Notes: generated by a model not told the origin, from the letters alone. Counted from the stretch's first letter, positions 28,306 through 38,463 are shown. The stretch: 52,238 nucleotides of DNA from Bacteroidetes bacterium ADurb.Bin217 (GCA_002069975.1 MWCJ01000016.1:1-52238); one strand, 5' to 3'. A program made the numbers and translations.

Positions 28306-28665
28306 TTATGATTTTAGTAAATTTTGAATAAAGATACTAAATTCTTGAGATGCTTGTATATAAACTGCAATAATTTTTTCAATTACCTCAGAAAAATCTG
28401 TATGCGACAATGTATGAAATGTTTCGGATTCACTTAAAGCTATTTCGGCATTACATGAAGTTACACCCAATACAGAAAACGATGATTTTAGAGTATGAAT
28501 AATCCGTTTTGCTTGGGCATAATCATATTGCAGAATACACTGTCTAAGTTTTTGTTCTAAATCAGCAGTTTGCTCCAAATATGATTGATACAACCGATTG
28601 ATAAATTCTATATCATTATCGCATAATGAAAGAATATAATCTTCATGAATAAGCTGAAATTTCAT
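28306..28665 (-). CDS. HPt (histidine phosphotransfer) domain protein
   Basis: 119 residues, all helical, with the phosphotransfer histidine His57 in RIIHTLKSSFSVLG, the HPt signature. It probably relays phosphate from a hybrid kinase encoded elsewhere to the receiver domain of the third gene. First gene of the three-gene operon HPt, STAS, receiver-SpoIIE. Confidence 0.88.
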   Translation of the reverse strand: MKFQLIHEDYILSLCDNDIEFINRLYQSYLEQTADLEQKLRQCILQYDYAQAKRIIHTLKSSFSVLGVTSCNAEIALSESETFHTLSHTDFSEVIEKIIAVYIQASQEFSIFIQNLLKS

Positions 28666-28687
28666 TTTCGAATACGCACTCGTTAAT

Positions 28688-29266
28688 TTATGGTAATCTT
28701 AATATTTTTCTTAATCTTTTGCTTGTAGGGTACGTTCTATTTGTCGAAAAATTATTGCATATAAGAGCTACTAAAAGCAATATTATTGCCCCAGAGAATA
28801 CAGGTGACAACACATACCAATAGCCTAACGATTGCAACTTTTCGGAACCTATTACAGCAATTAAAGCTGTAGCTCCACCCGGTGGATGTAATGATTTAGC
28901 AAGCTGCATACACACTATAGAACTTGCAACTGCAAGTGGAGCCGAAATCCATAGAATATCGGGAACAATTTTAAATACCGTAACTCCTATAATAGCTGAT
29001 ATAACATGCCCAACAACTAAATTTCGAGGTTGAGCTAAAGGACTATGCACTGCACCATATATAAGCACACTTGAAGCACCAAAAGAACCTATGAGAAATA
29101 CAGAATCAACATGTTCCACAAAAAAACTTTGCACAAAGGCAATGCTTGCTATTCCAAAAAATGCTCCTACAAACGACCAAAACATTTCTTTATAATCTAC
29201 GAGCGTTTCTCTATAAACCACATATCGAGTTATACGAACATTACGTTTTATTTTTTTTAAATTCAT
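28688..29266 (-). CDS. HPP-family membrane protein
   Basis: 192 residues with about four membrane helices. The family-naming motif is present as SLHPPGGATALIAVIG near residue 125. The FWSFVGAFFGI start and SFGASSVLIYG stretch are also characteristic. Some relatives transport nitrite, but the substrate here cannot be read from sequence. It stands 22 bases upstream of the HPt gene on the same strand. Confidence 0.85.
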   Translation of the reverse strand: MNLKKIKRNVRITRYVVYRETLVDYKEMFWSFVGAFFGIASIAFVQSFFVEHVDSVFLIGSFGASSVLIYGAVHSPLAQPRNLVVGHVISAIIGVTVFKIVPDILWISAPLAVASSIVCMQLAKSLHPPGGATALIAVIGSEKLQSLGYWYVLSPVFSGAIILLLVALICNNFSTNRTYPTSKRLRKILRLP

Positions 29267-29392
29267 AGGTATTGTTTTTTTTTAATAATAGCAAATAGCC
29301 TTATTTATATGAATTAACACTCACAATAACACCATGTTTCATACTTAAAAGATTGCAGAATCAAAAGCTAATGCAATGGTATTTTACAAACA

Positions 29393-31579
29393 TTACAACA
29401 AGCCCCATTTCACTAAATATCCAAAATACCATAACAACGCTATAATCACACCACATACACACGCTACATAAAGAATCTTCAACCACAATGGTGTAGTTTG
29501 AGCGGCAAATGGATCTTTAAGGTCAACTTTAGCATTCTTAGGTAATTTAACTATATGTGTCAATGTATTTCCAAATGTTATATTTATAAGTACGCGAGCA
29601 TTTATTGCCCAACCATTGGCATCGAGAATTGGAGCTAAATTTCGCTTACGCAACTTCAACCACGCAATAAACATAGACGGTCCTGAAATTACTAACATAA
29701 TTCCAAGAAATGCCAAAGGCATTTTCCACCATGTTAAACCTAAAAATCCTGAAATAAACGAAGCCAACACAGTACCTATAGCTCCTATTGCCATTCCTAT
29801 AGCAGCAAAAATACCTACAAATTTCCCTATATCAAAAGGTTGTGGTGCAGGCTTGGGTTGTTCGGGCACTTGCGAAACAGCAGTTACATCTTTGGATTCT
29901 GCTGCTGCTGTACTTTTTTCAATTTTTGCAGTTGCTTCGCCTGTAACTTGATTTTCTTTTGATGAGGCAAACTTATTTGCTTGGGTCTCAATAAATCGAG
30001 CTACTTTGCGATAGGGTGAAAAAAATGCTTGTCGAATACTTATAGGATTTTCTATAATTTTAGTAATGGTTGCATCCCAGTCGTTGCCATTTCTATCGTA
30101 AAATATAGCATTCCGACCAACCATAATATTGTCGATATCGCCATTTGTTACACCTACTACTATCGACATTTTTTTATCGCGTGATTTTGACACACAATCG
30201 CAATACATTAAAAACATACCACTTTGTCCTGCCATAGCAGCATGTTTTGCCATATCGCTAACAGAAATACACAAATCACAACTTCGTTGATCGATATATA
30301 ACCTACCTGTTTGAAAAATGGCTTTAGATTCAGGAGCATAAAAATCGTAAAACGTAACAAAATTTTTGAGTAACGAATACAAATCTCTCGAATATCGAAC
30401 AAGTTTGTCTACAAGAAATATATTATTTGCTTCGGTTTCCAATGCTTTATCTTGAGCTACTAAATCGAGCAATTCTTGTTTTACATTTTTCGCAAGTATA
30501 GAACGCACCATTTCCAATCCCAACGACTCAACACTTGCTCCGGCTTTCTGTGCTTGCCATGCTATATATGCATCAAATTTAGATTGTATTGTTTTCCATT
30601 CATCTTCGCTAATAGATTGTTTTTTAGGGAAAACTACTTGCACTATTTCCTTGTGAAAAGTATTCATTTTTTGTTCCCACGCAGGATTTATTCCTTGCGT
30701 AATATGCAATGATTTATGAGCCTCTATTTTTGATAACGGATAGGTAGCAATTTCATCAATACAGGTAGTAATATCTTTAGGACTTATTGCTTCTAAACGA
30801 GCTGTTAGTGCATGCAATACATGAACCGATTCCGGATCAAATGCTGCTAATCGACACCGTAAAAAGTAATCGTCAATTTTCGATTTTATAGCAGTATACA
30901 ATTCTAACGCTGCCTGAGTAGAATTGCCAAACGGAAAAATATCGGGGTTTGCTTCGGCAATTGCATACCAATCGGAAAATGCAGCACAATCGGTATAAAA
31001 CTGCTCTATTATTTCTTGATTTACTCCCGGGTTTCCACTTCTATCGGTTACGGCTCCAATAGTATTCATACAAGCTTCAATAGTTTTCTTGCAATCTTCG
31101 GAGTCGGTAGAATCTATGGTTATAATTCCATCGCCGTTGAATTTTGTTTTAGCAAAAATAGCTATAGTGTCGGCAGTATCATCTATAGAAATTGATTGAG
31201 ACTGAGATTTCTCTAAATTTTGCAATATTTGTTTTGCCGAAGCTAACATATGTGCACCTTGCTCTGTATTGGTTTGAATATCGGCAAGTTGGACAGTTGA
31301 AGATTGCTGTAACAATACCGATGGATTTACAAGCATAGAACACGCCCATTGCACCGCAGCTATTACTTCTGGCACACGAATTCTACCATCGCCATCGGTA
31401 TCTATTAATCGCAAAGTTGCCTCGTCTATTTCGAGTCCTTGCACCGGACAACTTAATACTGTCCATAATTTTTGGTCAAGTTCATGTAAATGTAATAAAT
31501 CTTGACCGGTCTCAATATTTACTCTATTAACTCCGCCTACACGCGAAAACTTCCAAACATGCGATGATTGTGATTCCAT
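29393..31579 (-). CDS. Large protein with EF-hand-like loop and C-terminal membrane anchor
   Basis: 728 residues. A canonical 12-residue calcium-loop pattern (DTDGDGRIRVPE) lies near residue 62, and a weaker one (FNGDGIITID) near residue 142. The central 400 residues are largely helical. From about residue 560 there is an Ala/Lys/Pro-rich linker. The C-terminal region has three hydrophobic segments, near 590-630, 638-656 and 705-724. No signal peptide is seen, so the bulk is probably cytoplasmic. I do not recognise the family beyond these features; calcium binding is an inference from the loop. Confidence 0.7.
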   Translation of the reverse strand: MESQSSHVWKFSRVGGVNRVNIETGQDLLHLHELDQKLWTVLSCPVQGLEIDEATLRLIDTDGDGRIRVPEVIAAVQWACSMLVNPSVLLQQSSTVQLADIQTNTEQGAHMLASAKQILQNLEKSQSQSISIDDTADTIAIFAKTKFNGDGIITIDSTDSEDCKKTIEACMNTIGAVTDRSGNPGVNQEIIEQFYTDCAAFSDWYAIAEANPDIFPFGNSTQAALELYTAIKSKIDDYFLRCRLAAFDPESVHVLHALTARLEAISPKDITTCIDEIATYPLSKIEAHKSLHITQGINPAWEQKMNTFHKEIVQVVFPKKQSISEDEWKTIQSKFDAYIAWQAQKAGASVESLGLEMVRSILAKNVKQELLDLVAQDKALETEANNIFLVDKLVRYSRDLYSLLKNFVTFYDFYAPESKAIFQTGRLYIDQRSCDLCISVSDMAKHAAMAGQSGMFLMYCDCVSKSRDKKMSIVVGVTNGDIDNIMVGRNAIFYDRNGNDWDATITKIIENPISIRQAFFSPYRKVARFIETQANKFASSKENQVTGEATAKIEKSTAAAESKDVTAVSQVPEQPKPAPQPFDIGKFVGIFAAIGMAIGAIGTVLASFISGFLGLTWWKMPLAFLGIMLVISGPSMFIAWLKLRKRNLAPILDANGWAINARVLINITFGNTLTHIVKLPKNAKVDLKDPFAAQTTPLWLKILYVACVCGVIIALLWYFGYLVKWGLL

Positions 31580-31693
31580 AGTTAATGCTTTAATATAAAT
31601 ATTTATGCAAATAAATAAAAATAGTTATACAAAGGATAATATAATTGTTATTTTTTTTTATTAATTCATAATTAGCAATTATCTCAAATCATG

Positions 31694-31701
31694 TATATTT
31701 G
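31694..31701 (+). promoter_or_regulatory. -7 box of the histidine kinase gene
   Basis: TATATTTG fits TAnnTTTG, 25 bases before the ATG at 31727. The -33 element is weak. Confidence 0.45.
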
Positions 31702-31726
31702 ATTTTAATTTTAACGTCTTTGAAGT

Positions 31727-32671
31727 ATGGCAATTCTCATAGCACTTATATTAGCAATTTTGTTGCAACTTGGAGCCTCGGTGCTTGCTGTAAGCTTAAT
31801 AAAACGCACTAAATTTAACGCATCATGGATTCTTATATCTATAGGATTTACTCTTATGGCAGTGCGAAGAATGTACGATTTAATTTATGTACTGCAAAGC
31901 GAAGGTGCTTTAGAAAAACAATCGATTATAAGCAATTGGTTATCGGTAGTAGTTTCGCTCCTTATATTTCTCGGTGCATTTTATATCCGAAAAATTTTTG
32001 ATTTACAAGACAGAATTGATAAAATACGTAAGGAAAATGAAAGTAGAATTTTCTCTGCTATTATTAAAACTGAAGAACGCGAACGACAAACCTTTGCAAA
32101 AGAACTACACGATGGACTAGGTCCAATTTTATCGTCGGTAAAAATGGCTGTAAGTGCAATTAATCAATCGATTACAGACGACACAAACAAACAAATTATT
32201 CATAAAACAAATTTAGCTATAGATGAAGCTATTATAACTATCAAAGAAATTTCTAATAAATTAAGTCCACATATTCTTACTAATTTTGGATTAGAAAAAG
32301 CATTACGCAATTTTTTGGATACCATAATTATTAACAAAAACATTGCTGTTACATTTCGTTCGAACATTGCAAAAAAACGATACGATTACACGGCAGAAAC
32401 TGTGTTGTACCGAGTATTATGCGAATTGCTGTCGAATACTCTGCATCATGCACAAGCTCAGAATATTTCTATGTATATTCAAGACTCCGACAAAGAATTA
32501 ACAATAATATATACCGACGATGGTATTGGTTTTTCGCCCGAAGACACAAACCTTTCCGGCATGGGATTATCGAATATTCAATCGCGAATTGCATCTATAC
32601 ATGGCACTGTATCTATTGAAAGTTCTGTAGGAAAAGGTGTTCAAGTATTTATAAAAATTTATCATTCCTAA
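31727..32671 (+). CDS. Sensor histidine kinase (HisKA_3 type)
   Basis: 314 residues. Two or three membrane helices occupy about 1-25, 33-50 and 68-88, with almost no extracytoplasmic loop, so it probably senses a membrane or intracellular signal. A short coiled coil leads to the HisKA_3 dimerisation domain with phospho-acceptor His128 (AKELHDGLGP). The ATPase domain (about 215-312) shows ELLSNTLHHAQA and DDGIGFSPE/GMGLSNIQSR. It forms a pair with the LuxR-type regulator 2 bases downstream. Confidence 0.93.
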   Translation: MAILIALILAILLQLGASVLAVSLIKRTKFNASWILISIGFTLMAVRRMYDLIYVLQSEGALEKQSIISNWLSVVVSLLIFLGAFYIRKIFDLQDRIDKIRKENESRIFSAIIKTEERERQTFAKELHDGLGPILSSVKMAVSAINQSITDDTNKQIIHKTNLAIDEAIITIKEISNKLSPHILTNFGLEKALRNFLDTIIINKNIAVTFRSNIAKKRYDYTAETVLYRVLCELLSNTLHHAQAQNISMYIQDSDKELTIIYTDDGIGFSPEDTNLSGMGLSNIQSRIASIHGTVSIESSVGKGVQVFIKIYHS

Positions 32672-32673
32672 TC

Positions 32674-33318
32674 ATGGATTCTATACGTGTACACATAGTC
32701 GATGACCACACACTCTTTCGCGAAGGATTGAAATTTTTATTGTCAACCACCAATTATATTCCCCATATCGATGAATCCGAAAATGGATTGGAATCGATAC
32801 TAAATATAGCAAACATATCTCCTGATATTGTATTAATGGATATAGAAATGCCTATAATGGATGGTATAACAGCAACACGACAACTTATGCAAACATATCC
32901 TGACCTAAAAATTATTGCTCTTTCGATGTACGGATACGAACACTACTATAGCCAGATGATAGATGCCGGAGCACGCGGGTTTCTTATGAAACATTCTGAT
33001 TTTGGCGAAGTGCAAAAGGCTATATGCGAAGTGTACAAAGGCAACACATATTTTTCGCCCGAAATTTTAGATGCAATTATTAAAAATTTATATAAAAAAA
33101 AGGACAACAAACCCATACAAACCGAACTTACCGAACGCGAAATTGAGATACTGTATAATATCTGCAAAGGATTTTCGAATGCCGAAATAGCTGATAATCT
33201 ATGCATAAGCAAACGCACGGTAGACAAACATCGCGAAAATTTACTCCTCAAAACCGAATCGAAAAATACCGCAGGATTGGTTATTTATGCGATTAAAAAT
33301 GGGTTGTTTGAGGTGTAA
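32674..33318 (+). CDS. NarL/LuxR-family response regulator
   Basis: 214 residues. A receiver domain (1-125) has phospho-acceptor Asp56 (VLMDIEMP) and acidic pocket Asp10/Asp11. The LuxR-type helix-turn-helix (about 148-210) has ELTEREIEIL and AEIADNLCISKRTVDKHR. It is the cognate partner of the preceding kinase. Targets are unknown. Its stop codon directly abuts the end of the convergent sirtuin gene, with no terminator space. Confidence 0.94.
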   Translation: MDSIRVHIVDDHTLFREGLKFLLSTTNYIPHIDESENGLESILNIANISPDIVLMDIEMPIMDGITATRQLMQTYPDLKIIALSMYGYEHYYSQMIDAGARGFLMKHSDFGEVQKAICEVYKGNTYFSPEILDAIIKNLYKKKDNKPIQTELTEREIEILYNICKGFSNAEIADNLCISKRTVDKHRENLLLKTESKNTAGLVIYAIKNGLFEV

Positions 33319-33999
33319 TTACTCCACCAACACATCATACACCTTTTGCATACCACTACTTGCTTGTTCTGCAATTACTGTAATTTGCGAGGTCGATTCA
33401 ATTGCCGGATTGGGGTCGATAAAATAAATTGGAATGTGTGGTTTTGCATATTGAATTAAACCCGCGGCAGGATATACTTGCATAGAAGTACCAATAATTA
33501 TAAGTACATCGGCTTGTGATGTTATCTTTGCAGCATCTTGTATGAGTGGCACAGCTTCGCCAAACCACACAATATCCGGACGTAACTGATATCCCTGCGA
33601 GCATACATCGCCCATATGTATTGGAGCATATCCTATATCTTGCACATCAAAGTCGTTGGCAGTACTGCGAACTTTTGTCAACTCGCCATGCAAATGCAGT
33701 ACTGAGGAACTCCCCGCTCGTTCGTGCAAATTGTCAACATTTTGGGTAATAATAGATACTTTGGCATGTTGTTCTAATTGTGCCAACAACAAGTGAGCTT
33801 TGTTTGGTTGTGCATGCTCCAAATCTGCCCGTCGTTTATTATAAAAGTCCAATACCAACGCCGGATTTTTGAACCATCCATCTATGCTTGCCACATCCAT
33901 AATATCATATTCTTCCCACATGCCACCGGCATCGCGAAATGTTTTGATTCCCGACTCGGCACTGATTCCTGCTCCTGTGAGTACTACTATGTGTTTCAT
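33319..33999 (-). CDS. cobB: NAD-dependent protein deacylase (Sir2 family)
   Basis: This 226-residue enzyme removes acyl groups from lysines using NAD. Sirtuin motifs are clear: TGAGISAESGIKTFRD, TQNVDNLHERAGS, the catalytic His in LHLHGEL, and VWFGEAVP. The usual four zinc-binding cysteines are not present; the short insert contains a single Cys near residue 135. I recall the same from other Bacteroidota members, so this is not necessarily a defect. The gene symbol is by family analogy. Confidence 0.9.
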   Translation of the reverse strand: MKHIVVLTGAGISAESGIKTFRDAGGMWEEYDIMDVASIDGWFKNPALVLDFYNKRRADLEHAQPNKAHLLLAQLEQHAKVSIITQNVDNLHERAGSSSVLHLHGELTKVRSTANDFDVQDIGYAPIHMGDVCSQGYQLRPDIVWFGEAVPLIQDAAKITSQADVLIIIGTSMQVYPAAGLIQYAKPHIPIYFIDPNPAIESTSQITVIAEQASSGMQKVYDVLVE

Positions 34000-34015
34000 G
34001 TTGTATGTCTTAAAA

Positions 34016-34074
34016 GTCTGAATGTCTTAGTGTCTGAATGTCTTAGTGTCTGAATGTCTTAGTGTCTGAATGTC
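34016..34074. repeat. 16-bp tandem repeat, about 3.7 copies
   Basis: The unit GTCTGAATGTCTTAGT is repeated at 34016, 34032, 34048 and partly 34064 without error. Related GTCTGA words occur in other gaps of the window (near 1407-1432 and 23290-23330). Confidence 0.9.
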
Positions 34075-34084
34075 AATATTTCTC

Positions 34085-34257
34085 TATACCGTAAACCTTA
34101 TACCGTATACCGTAAACCCTATACCGTAACCCCAACTTTATTAAAATTGCCACAAAGTCACTAAGACACAAAAAAGTGGATTATTTTCAATAAGCCTTCG
34201 GGATTATATTACTGTATTTTCAATTAAAAATTAAGAATTAAAAATTAAAAATTAACA
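34085..34257. repeat. Left inverted-repeat block beside the HTCC gene
   Basis: A TATACCGTAAACC-rich block (34085-34134) and an A/T block built from ATTAAAA words (34221-34256). Both reappear in reverse complement on the other side of the HTCC gene (38464-38562), in mirrored order. Confidence 0.7.
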
Positions 34258-34259
34258 TA

Positions 34260-37200
34260 TTATTCCTTCATTTTCCCATAATCCGATGGTTTTATACCAT
34301 ATTTTTCGAAAAAGCAAGCACTAAAGTAGCCCGGGTCTGAGAAGCCAACTTCGTAAGCAATTTCCGAAATTCGGTATCTACCGGTTTTTAGCATTTCTAC
34401 TGCTTGTTGCAGGCGAAGACTTTTAATATAGTCGTTTGGCGATTGGCCCAATACCGATATAGTTTTACGGTACAATTGCGAACGACTCAAACCTACCCTA
34501 TCGGCAAGCATATCTACTTTAAAGTCTACATTGCTTATATTTTCAATTATTACATCGGTTATTTCTTTTATAATTTTATCGTCAAAACTATCAGGCAAAT
34601 TGAACTTTTCTGTGGTGTTGAGCGATTGTTTTACATGTTCTATCAATTTTTCGCGATTTCGCAACAGCATATATACTTTTTGCTTCAACACATTAGCATT
34701 GAATGGTTTTTCTATAAAATCGTCGGCTCCCATTTGCAAACCTTCTATTTGTTCGTGTGGTTGGGATTGGGCACTGATAAGTATAATAGGTATATGATTA
34801 GTCAAACTATTGCTTCGTAACTGGCGACACAATTGTTTTCCGTCCATCTCTGGCATATTGATATCGGTCAATATAATTTCGGGTAACGAAAGTAATGCTT
34901 TATCTAATCCCTCTTTTCCATCTTTTGCAGTAAGCACCGTAAACGAATCAGAGAATAATTCACGAAGATATGATGTAATTTCAACATTATCATCAATTAC
35001 CAACATTTTACGTTGCGAATCTTCTTCGTCAAAATCGGCATTAGAATCATATATTACCTCTTTTTTCTTTTCAATAGGTTTTTCGAGCATACTTCCTTTG
35101 GGAACTTGTACTACAAAAGTAGAACCTTTATCAACCTCGCTATATATGTGGAGCGTTCCATTGTTGCGTTTTATAAATGTTTTACACAACTGCAAACCAA
35201 ATCCGCTTTTATAATCTTCGGAAATCATATAGGTATCAGACAAAATTCTATCTATTTGTTCTTGATTCATTCCTATACCTGTATCTTTAACAGTAATTTC
35301 TATTGCCGTTTTTTGTTGACTTACCAGAATAGATACCTTTCCGTTTCGAGGTGTAAATTTAATACTATTGATTACCAAATTACGAATTATTGCACTCATC
35401 ATACGAGGATCGACAAATGCTGCATTAGTAATTTTGAACGAAGCTTCTATCAGTATATTTTTCTGCGCAGCAGTATCTTGTATAAGCGAAAGCGTATCTT
35501 TTATAAGAATTTCTATGTTAATATCCATAGGATTATACTTCACCGCATCGTCTTTACTCACGCTCCATTCAAGCACCTCTATCATTTGATTATGAATTGT
35601 TTGAGCAGAATTTACTATAGATTGTATACTTGGCAACAATTCAGAATTTTTCTTAGCTGTGATTTTATCTTGCATTAATTTAGCAAAACCTATAAGCGTA
35701 GACAGCGGGTTTTTAAAATCGTGAGCAATTACGGTAAGTAATTTATTTTTAGTATTTAACGCCTCTTGCAATTGTGAATTTTTAATCTCTATTACTAATT
35801 GTTGTTCGCGTAAATTCTCGTAGTGTTGTTCAATCGTATTTTTTTGTTCAAGCAAGGTAGTATTTGCCAATTGTAATTCTTTTGTTTTTTCATCAACTTT
35901 TTGCTCCAATTGTTTATTGGTTTCTTTTATACTTTTTTCTCGTAAGTAAATAAATACAAATACCCCAAACACAAGCAAAGCTATAACCAATAACTTAAAC
36001 CACAGAGTTTTCCACCATGGGGGCAAAATTACAATAGTTAACGAATGAGGAGTATCTATCCACTCGCCTTCGCTATTGGTAGTAGAAACCAAAAACGTAT
36101 AAGTACCCGGAGGAATATTTGTATACGTAGCACGACGTTCTTTACCGGCATATATCCAATCTTTATCGAATCCCAACATTTTGTATTTACAGAGAGATTT
36201 TTCGTTGTCAATAAAATTGAGTACCCCAAATTCTATGGTAATAAACGATTGATTATGATTTAACCGAACTTCTTTGAGAAGAGTTACATCTTTTGTTATA
36301 GGACTATTTTCGATACCGGGTGTTTGTTCCACATTATTGATATACAATTTGGTAATATACAACGAAGGTGTAATATTGTAGGTATAGGAACTGTCCTCGT
36401 GCAACACTACAAACCCCTTTAAACTACCAAAATACAAATGTCCATCAGCAGTTCTAAATGCAGATTTTCTATAATATTGAATACGAGGCATACCCCATAC
36501 ATTGGATATATTTCGTATAGTTTTGTCTTTAGGATTGTACCTATACAATGCATCGGGAGTAGTTACCCAAATAGTTCCATGTGCATCTTCGAGCAATGAT
36601 TTGGCATCGGCAAAATTACAATGAGGGAATGTAATATTTTTTAAACAATTATCTTTACGATCGAACCATTTAAACCCACTATAGCCTGCTGTATATATTG
36701 TACCCGATGTAGTTTGAATAATATCGTTACAAAAAAATCCGTCGGTACATTCCGATGTAGAATCACTTTCGTAGAACATGTGCACCGTATTGTTAGAAAC
36801 ACGCCCCAACACAATACCATCGATAAACCAAACGGAATTATCAACTTTATCGAAAACTATTTTAGAAGTAAACATAGACTGATTCCATTGAGGAAATAGT
36901 TGTGATAGTTTATCTTCGGGAATAAACGAAAATGTATTACAATCGAACACTACAATACCATCGCCATAGGTATTACACCAGAGTAAATTAGTTTTTTTAT
37001 CGAAATACATTCCATAAATATTTAAAGCCACCGTATTGGTTTTCTTTGCTTTAAACGAATATTTATCAATTTTTTTAGTTTTGGTATTGTATATATTCAA
37101 CGCACCATTCCACGAAGCTATAGCCAAAATACCCGGCTTTATTTCCTTAATATCAAGAATAGCATCTGACGAAAACCCGTCTTTAATTCCAAAATTTGTA

Positions 37201-38411
37201 AACGACTGTTTTTTAGGATTAAACAAAGAAAAACCTGCCCCGTCAGTCCCAATATACATAGAACCATCGGCATCTTCTTGGAAACAACTCACAATATTGC
37301 CCGGCACACTATTTTTGTATGGGCTGCGAGCATATGTAGATATAGACGAAGCTATAGGACTATATATACTTATACCCCCTCCATGTGAACACAACCACAT
37401 ATTGCCTGTTTTGTCGCGATAAATAGCACGAATACTATTACCGCATATACTTTGAGGAGCAGGCATATCTTCTTTGTAAAACTGCATAGTTTTCCACTGC
37501 GGATTATAAATAGCTACCCCCCCCATAAACGAACTTATCCAAATATTTCCGTTAATATCTTCATTAATAGCAGACAATGCCGTAAAAAATTTAGGATTTT
37601 GCTTATAGGCATCGGTTTCGAATTTTACAAATTCTTTGGAATGTGTATATTTTATAAATATTCCTTGTTGCGAAGTAAGCAACCAAATATTTTGTTTCGA
37701 ATCCTGAAAAATTGCACGAACTTCTGGAAAAGCATAGGTTTTATTGGTATATGTTCTTGTAACCTCATTACTTCCGTTAACCATTACATTCAATCCTCCG
37801 GTAAGAGTACCTATCCATAAATTATTGGCATTATCGTGCAATATTGAATATATGTAATTATCGGTAACTGTATTTTTATTGTTCTCGTCATACACATAAT
37901 GTGTAAAAGTTTTGGTGGCAGCATCGAATTTATTGAGTCCGTTTCGAGTTGCAACCCACATATTGTTGTGTTTATCTATACTAAACCCCTCGATTAAATT
38001 AAAACTTAATGATTTTGGATCATTGGGAATATGTTCATACATTTCGAACGTATCATCTGTTAAATTGTACACATACACACCACCTAAGGTTCCAATCCAT
38101 AGATTTTGCGACGAATCTTCTTTCAACGCATTAACATAGTGCTGTCCAACATCAATTGACGAAGTTGATTTCATTTTTGGTAATTTAATACGAGTAAACG
38201 AATGCCCGTCGAATCTGTTTAATCCTCCACGAGTACCAATCCATATAAAACCTCGACTATCTTCGTATATACATTCAATATAATTATCGATAATACCATT
38301 GTCTTGATTGAAAGTTTTGAACGAAAAATTTTGTTGTGAATAAACTGCAAAACATGCAGTTATTGTAAATATTACAATGAGTGTATATTTTTTTATTATC
38401 TTTAAAATCAT
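34260..38411 (-). CDS. Hybrid two-component system regulator (HTCC)
   Basis: 1383 residues combining sensor, kinase and transcription factor. A signal peptide (about 1-25) precedes two beta-propeller lobes of Reg_prop repeats (about 30-690; repeated motifs such as FIWIGTRGGLNRFD, LWIGTLGGVYVYN, NIWISSFMGGVAIYN). A Y_Y_Y domain (about 700-765) and one membrane helix (about 775-797) follow. Next are HisKA (VIAHDFKNPLST), a histidine-kinase ATPase domain, a receiver domain (ILTDINMPEMDG) and an AraC-type helix-turn-helix (about 1285-1380). The periplasmic lobes normally bind oligosaccharides and activate polysaccharide-use genes. No SusC/SusD pair is nearby, so its target is elsewhere. Confidence 0.96.
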   Translation of the reverse strand: MILKIIKKYTLIVIFTITACFAVYSQQNFSFKTFNQDNGIIDNYIECIYEDSRGFIWIGTRGGLNRFDGHSFTRIKLPKMKSTSSIDVGQHYVNALKEDSSQNLWIGTLGGVYVYNLTDDTFEMYEHIPNDPKSLSFNLIEGFSIDKHNNMWVATRNGLNKFDAATKTFTHYVYDENNKNTVTDNYIYSILHDNANNLWIGTLTGGLNVMVNGSNEVTRTYTNKTYAFPEVRAIFQDSKQNIWLLTSQQGIFIKYTHSKEFVKFETDAYKQNPKFFTALSAINEDINGNIWISSFMGGVAIYNPQWKTMQFYKEDMPAPQSICGNSIRAIYRDKTGNMWLCSHGGGISIYSPIASSISTYARSPYKNSVPGNIVSCFQEDADGSMYIGTDGAGFSLFNPKKQSFTNFGIKDGFSSDAILDIKEIKPGILAIASWNGALNIYNTKTKKIDKYSFKAKKTNTVALNIYGMYFDKKTNLLWCNTYGDGIVVFDCNTFSFIPEDKLSQLFPQWNQSMFTSKIVFDKVDNSVWFIDGIVLGRVSNNTVHMFYESDSTSECTDGFFCNDIIQTTSGTIYTAGYSGFKWFDRKDNCLKNITFPHCNFADAKSLLEDAHGTIWVTTPDALYRYNPKDKTIRNISNVWGMPRIQYYRKSAFRTADGHLYFGSLKGFVVLHEDSSYTYNITPSLYITKLYINNVEQTPGIENSPITKDVTLLKEVRLNHNQSFITIEFGVLNFIDNEKSLCKYKMLGFDKDWIYAGKERRATYTNIPPGTYTFLVSTTNSEGEWIDTPHSLTIVILPPWWKTLWFKLLVIALLVFGVFVFIYLREKSIKETNKQLEQKVDEKTKELQLANTTLLEQKNTIEQHYENLREQQLVIEIKNSQLQEALNTKNKLLTVIAHDFKNPLSTLIGFAKLMQDKITAKKNSELLPSIQSIVNSAQTIHNQMIEVLEWSVSKDDAVKYNPMDINIEILIKDTLSLIQDTAAQKNILIEASFKITNAAFVDPRMMSAIIRNLVINSIKFTPRNGKVSILVSQQKTAIEITVKDTGIGMNQEQIDRILSDTYMISEDYKSGFGLQLCKTFIKRNNGTLHIYSEVDKGSTFVVQVPKGSMLEKPIEKKKEVIYDSNADFDEEDSQRKMLVIDDNVEITSYLRELFSDSFTVLTAKDGKEGLDKALLSLPEIILTDINMPEMDGKQLCRQLRSNSLTNHIPIILISAQSQPHEQIEGLQMGADDFIEKPFNANVLKQKVYMLLRNREKLIEHVKQSLNTTEKFNLPDSFDDKIIKEITDVIIENISNVDFKVDMLADRVGLSRSQLYRKTISVLGQSPNDYIKSLRLQQAVEMLKTGRYRISEIAYEVGFSDPGYFSACFFEKYGIKPSDYGKMKE

Positions 38412-38463
38412 AGTATTATATAGAAACTTTAATCAAGTTGAAATTACAAGCAAGGTAGTACTT

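Noticed and set aside
34016..34074. Short array considered as CRISPR
   Set aside because: The 16-bp units are directly adjacent with no spacers; this is a simple tandem repeat.
34404..38139. Many plus-strand frames opposite the HTCC gene
   Set aside because: They are antisense shadows of a continuous 1383-residue multidomain protein.
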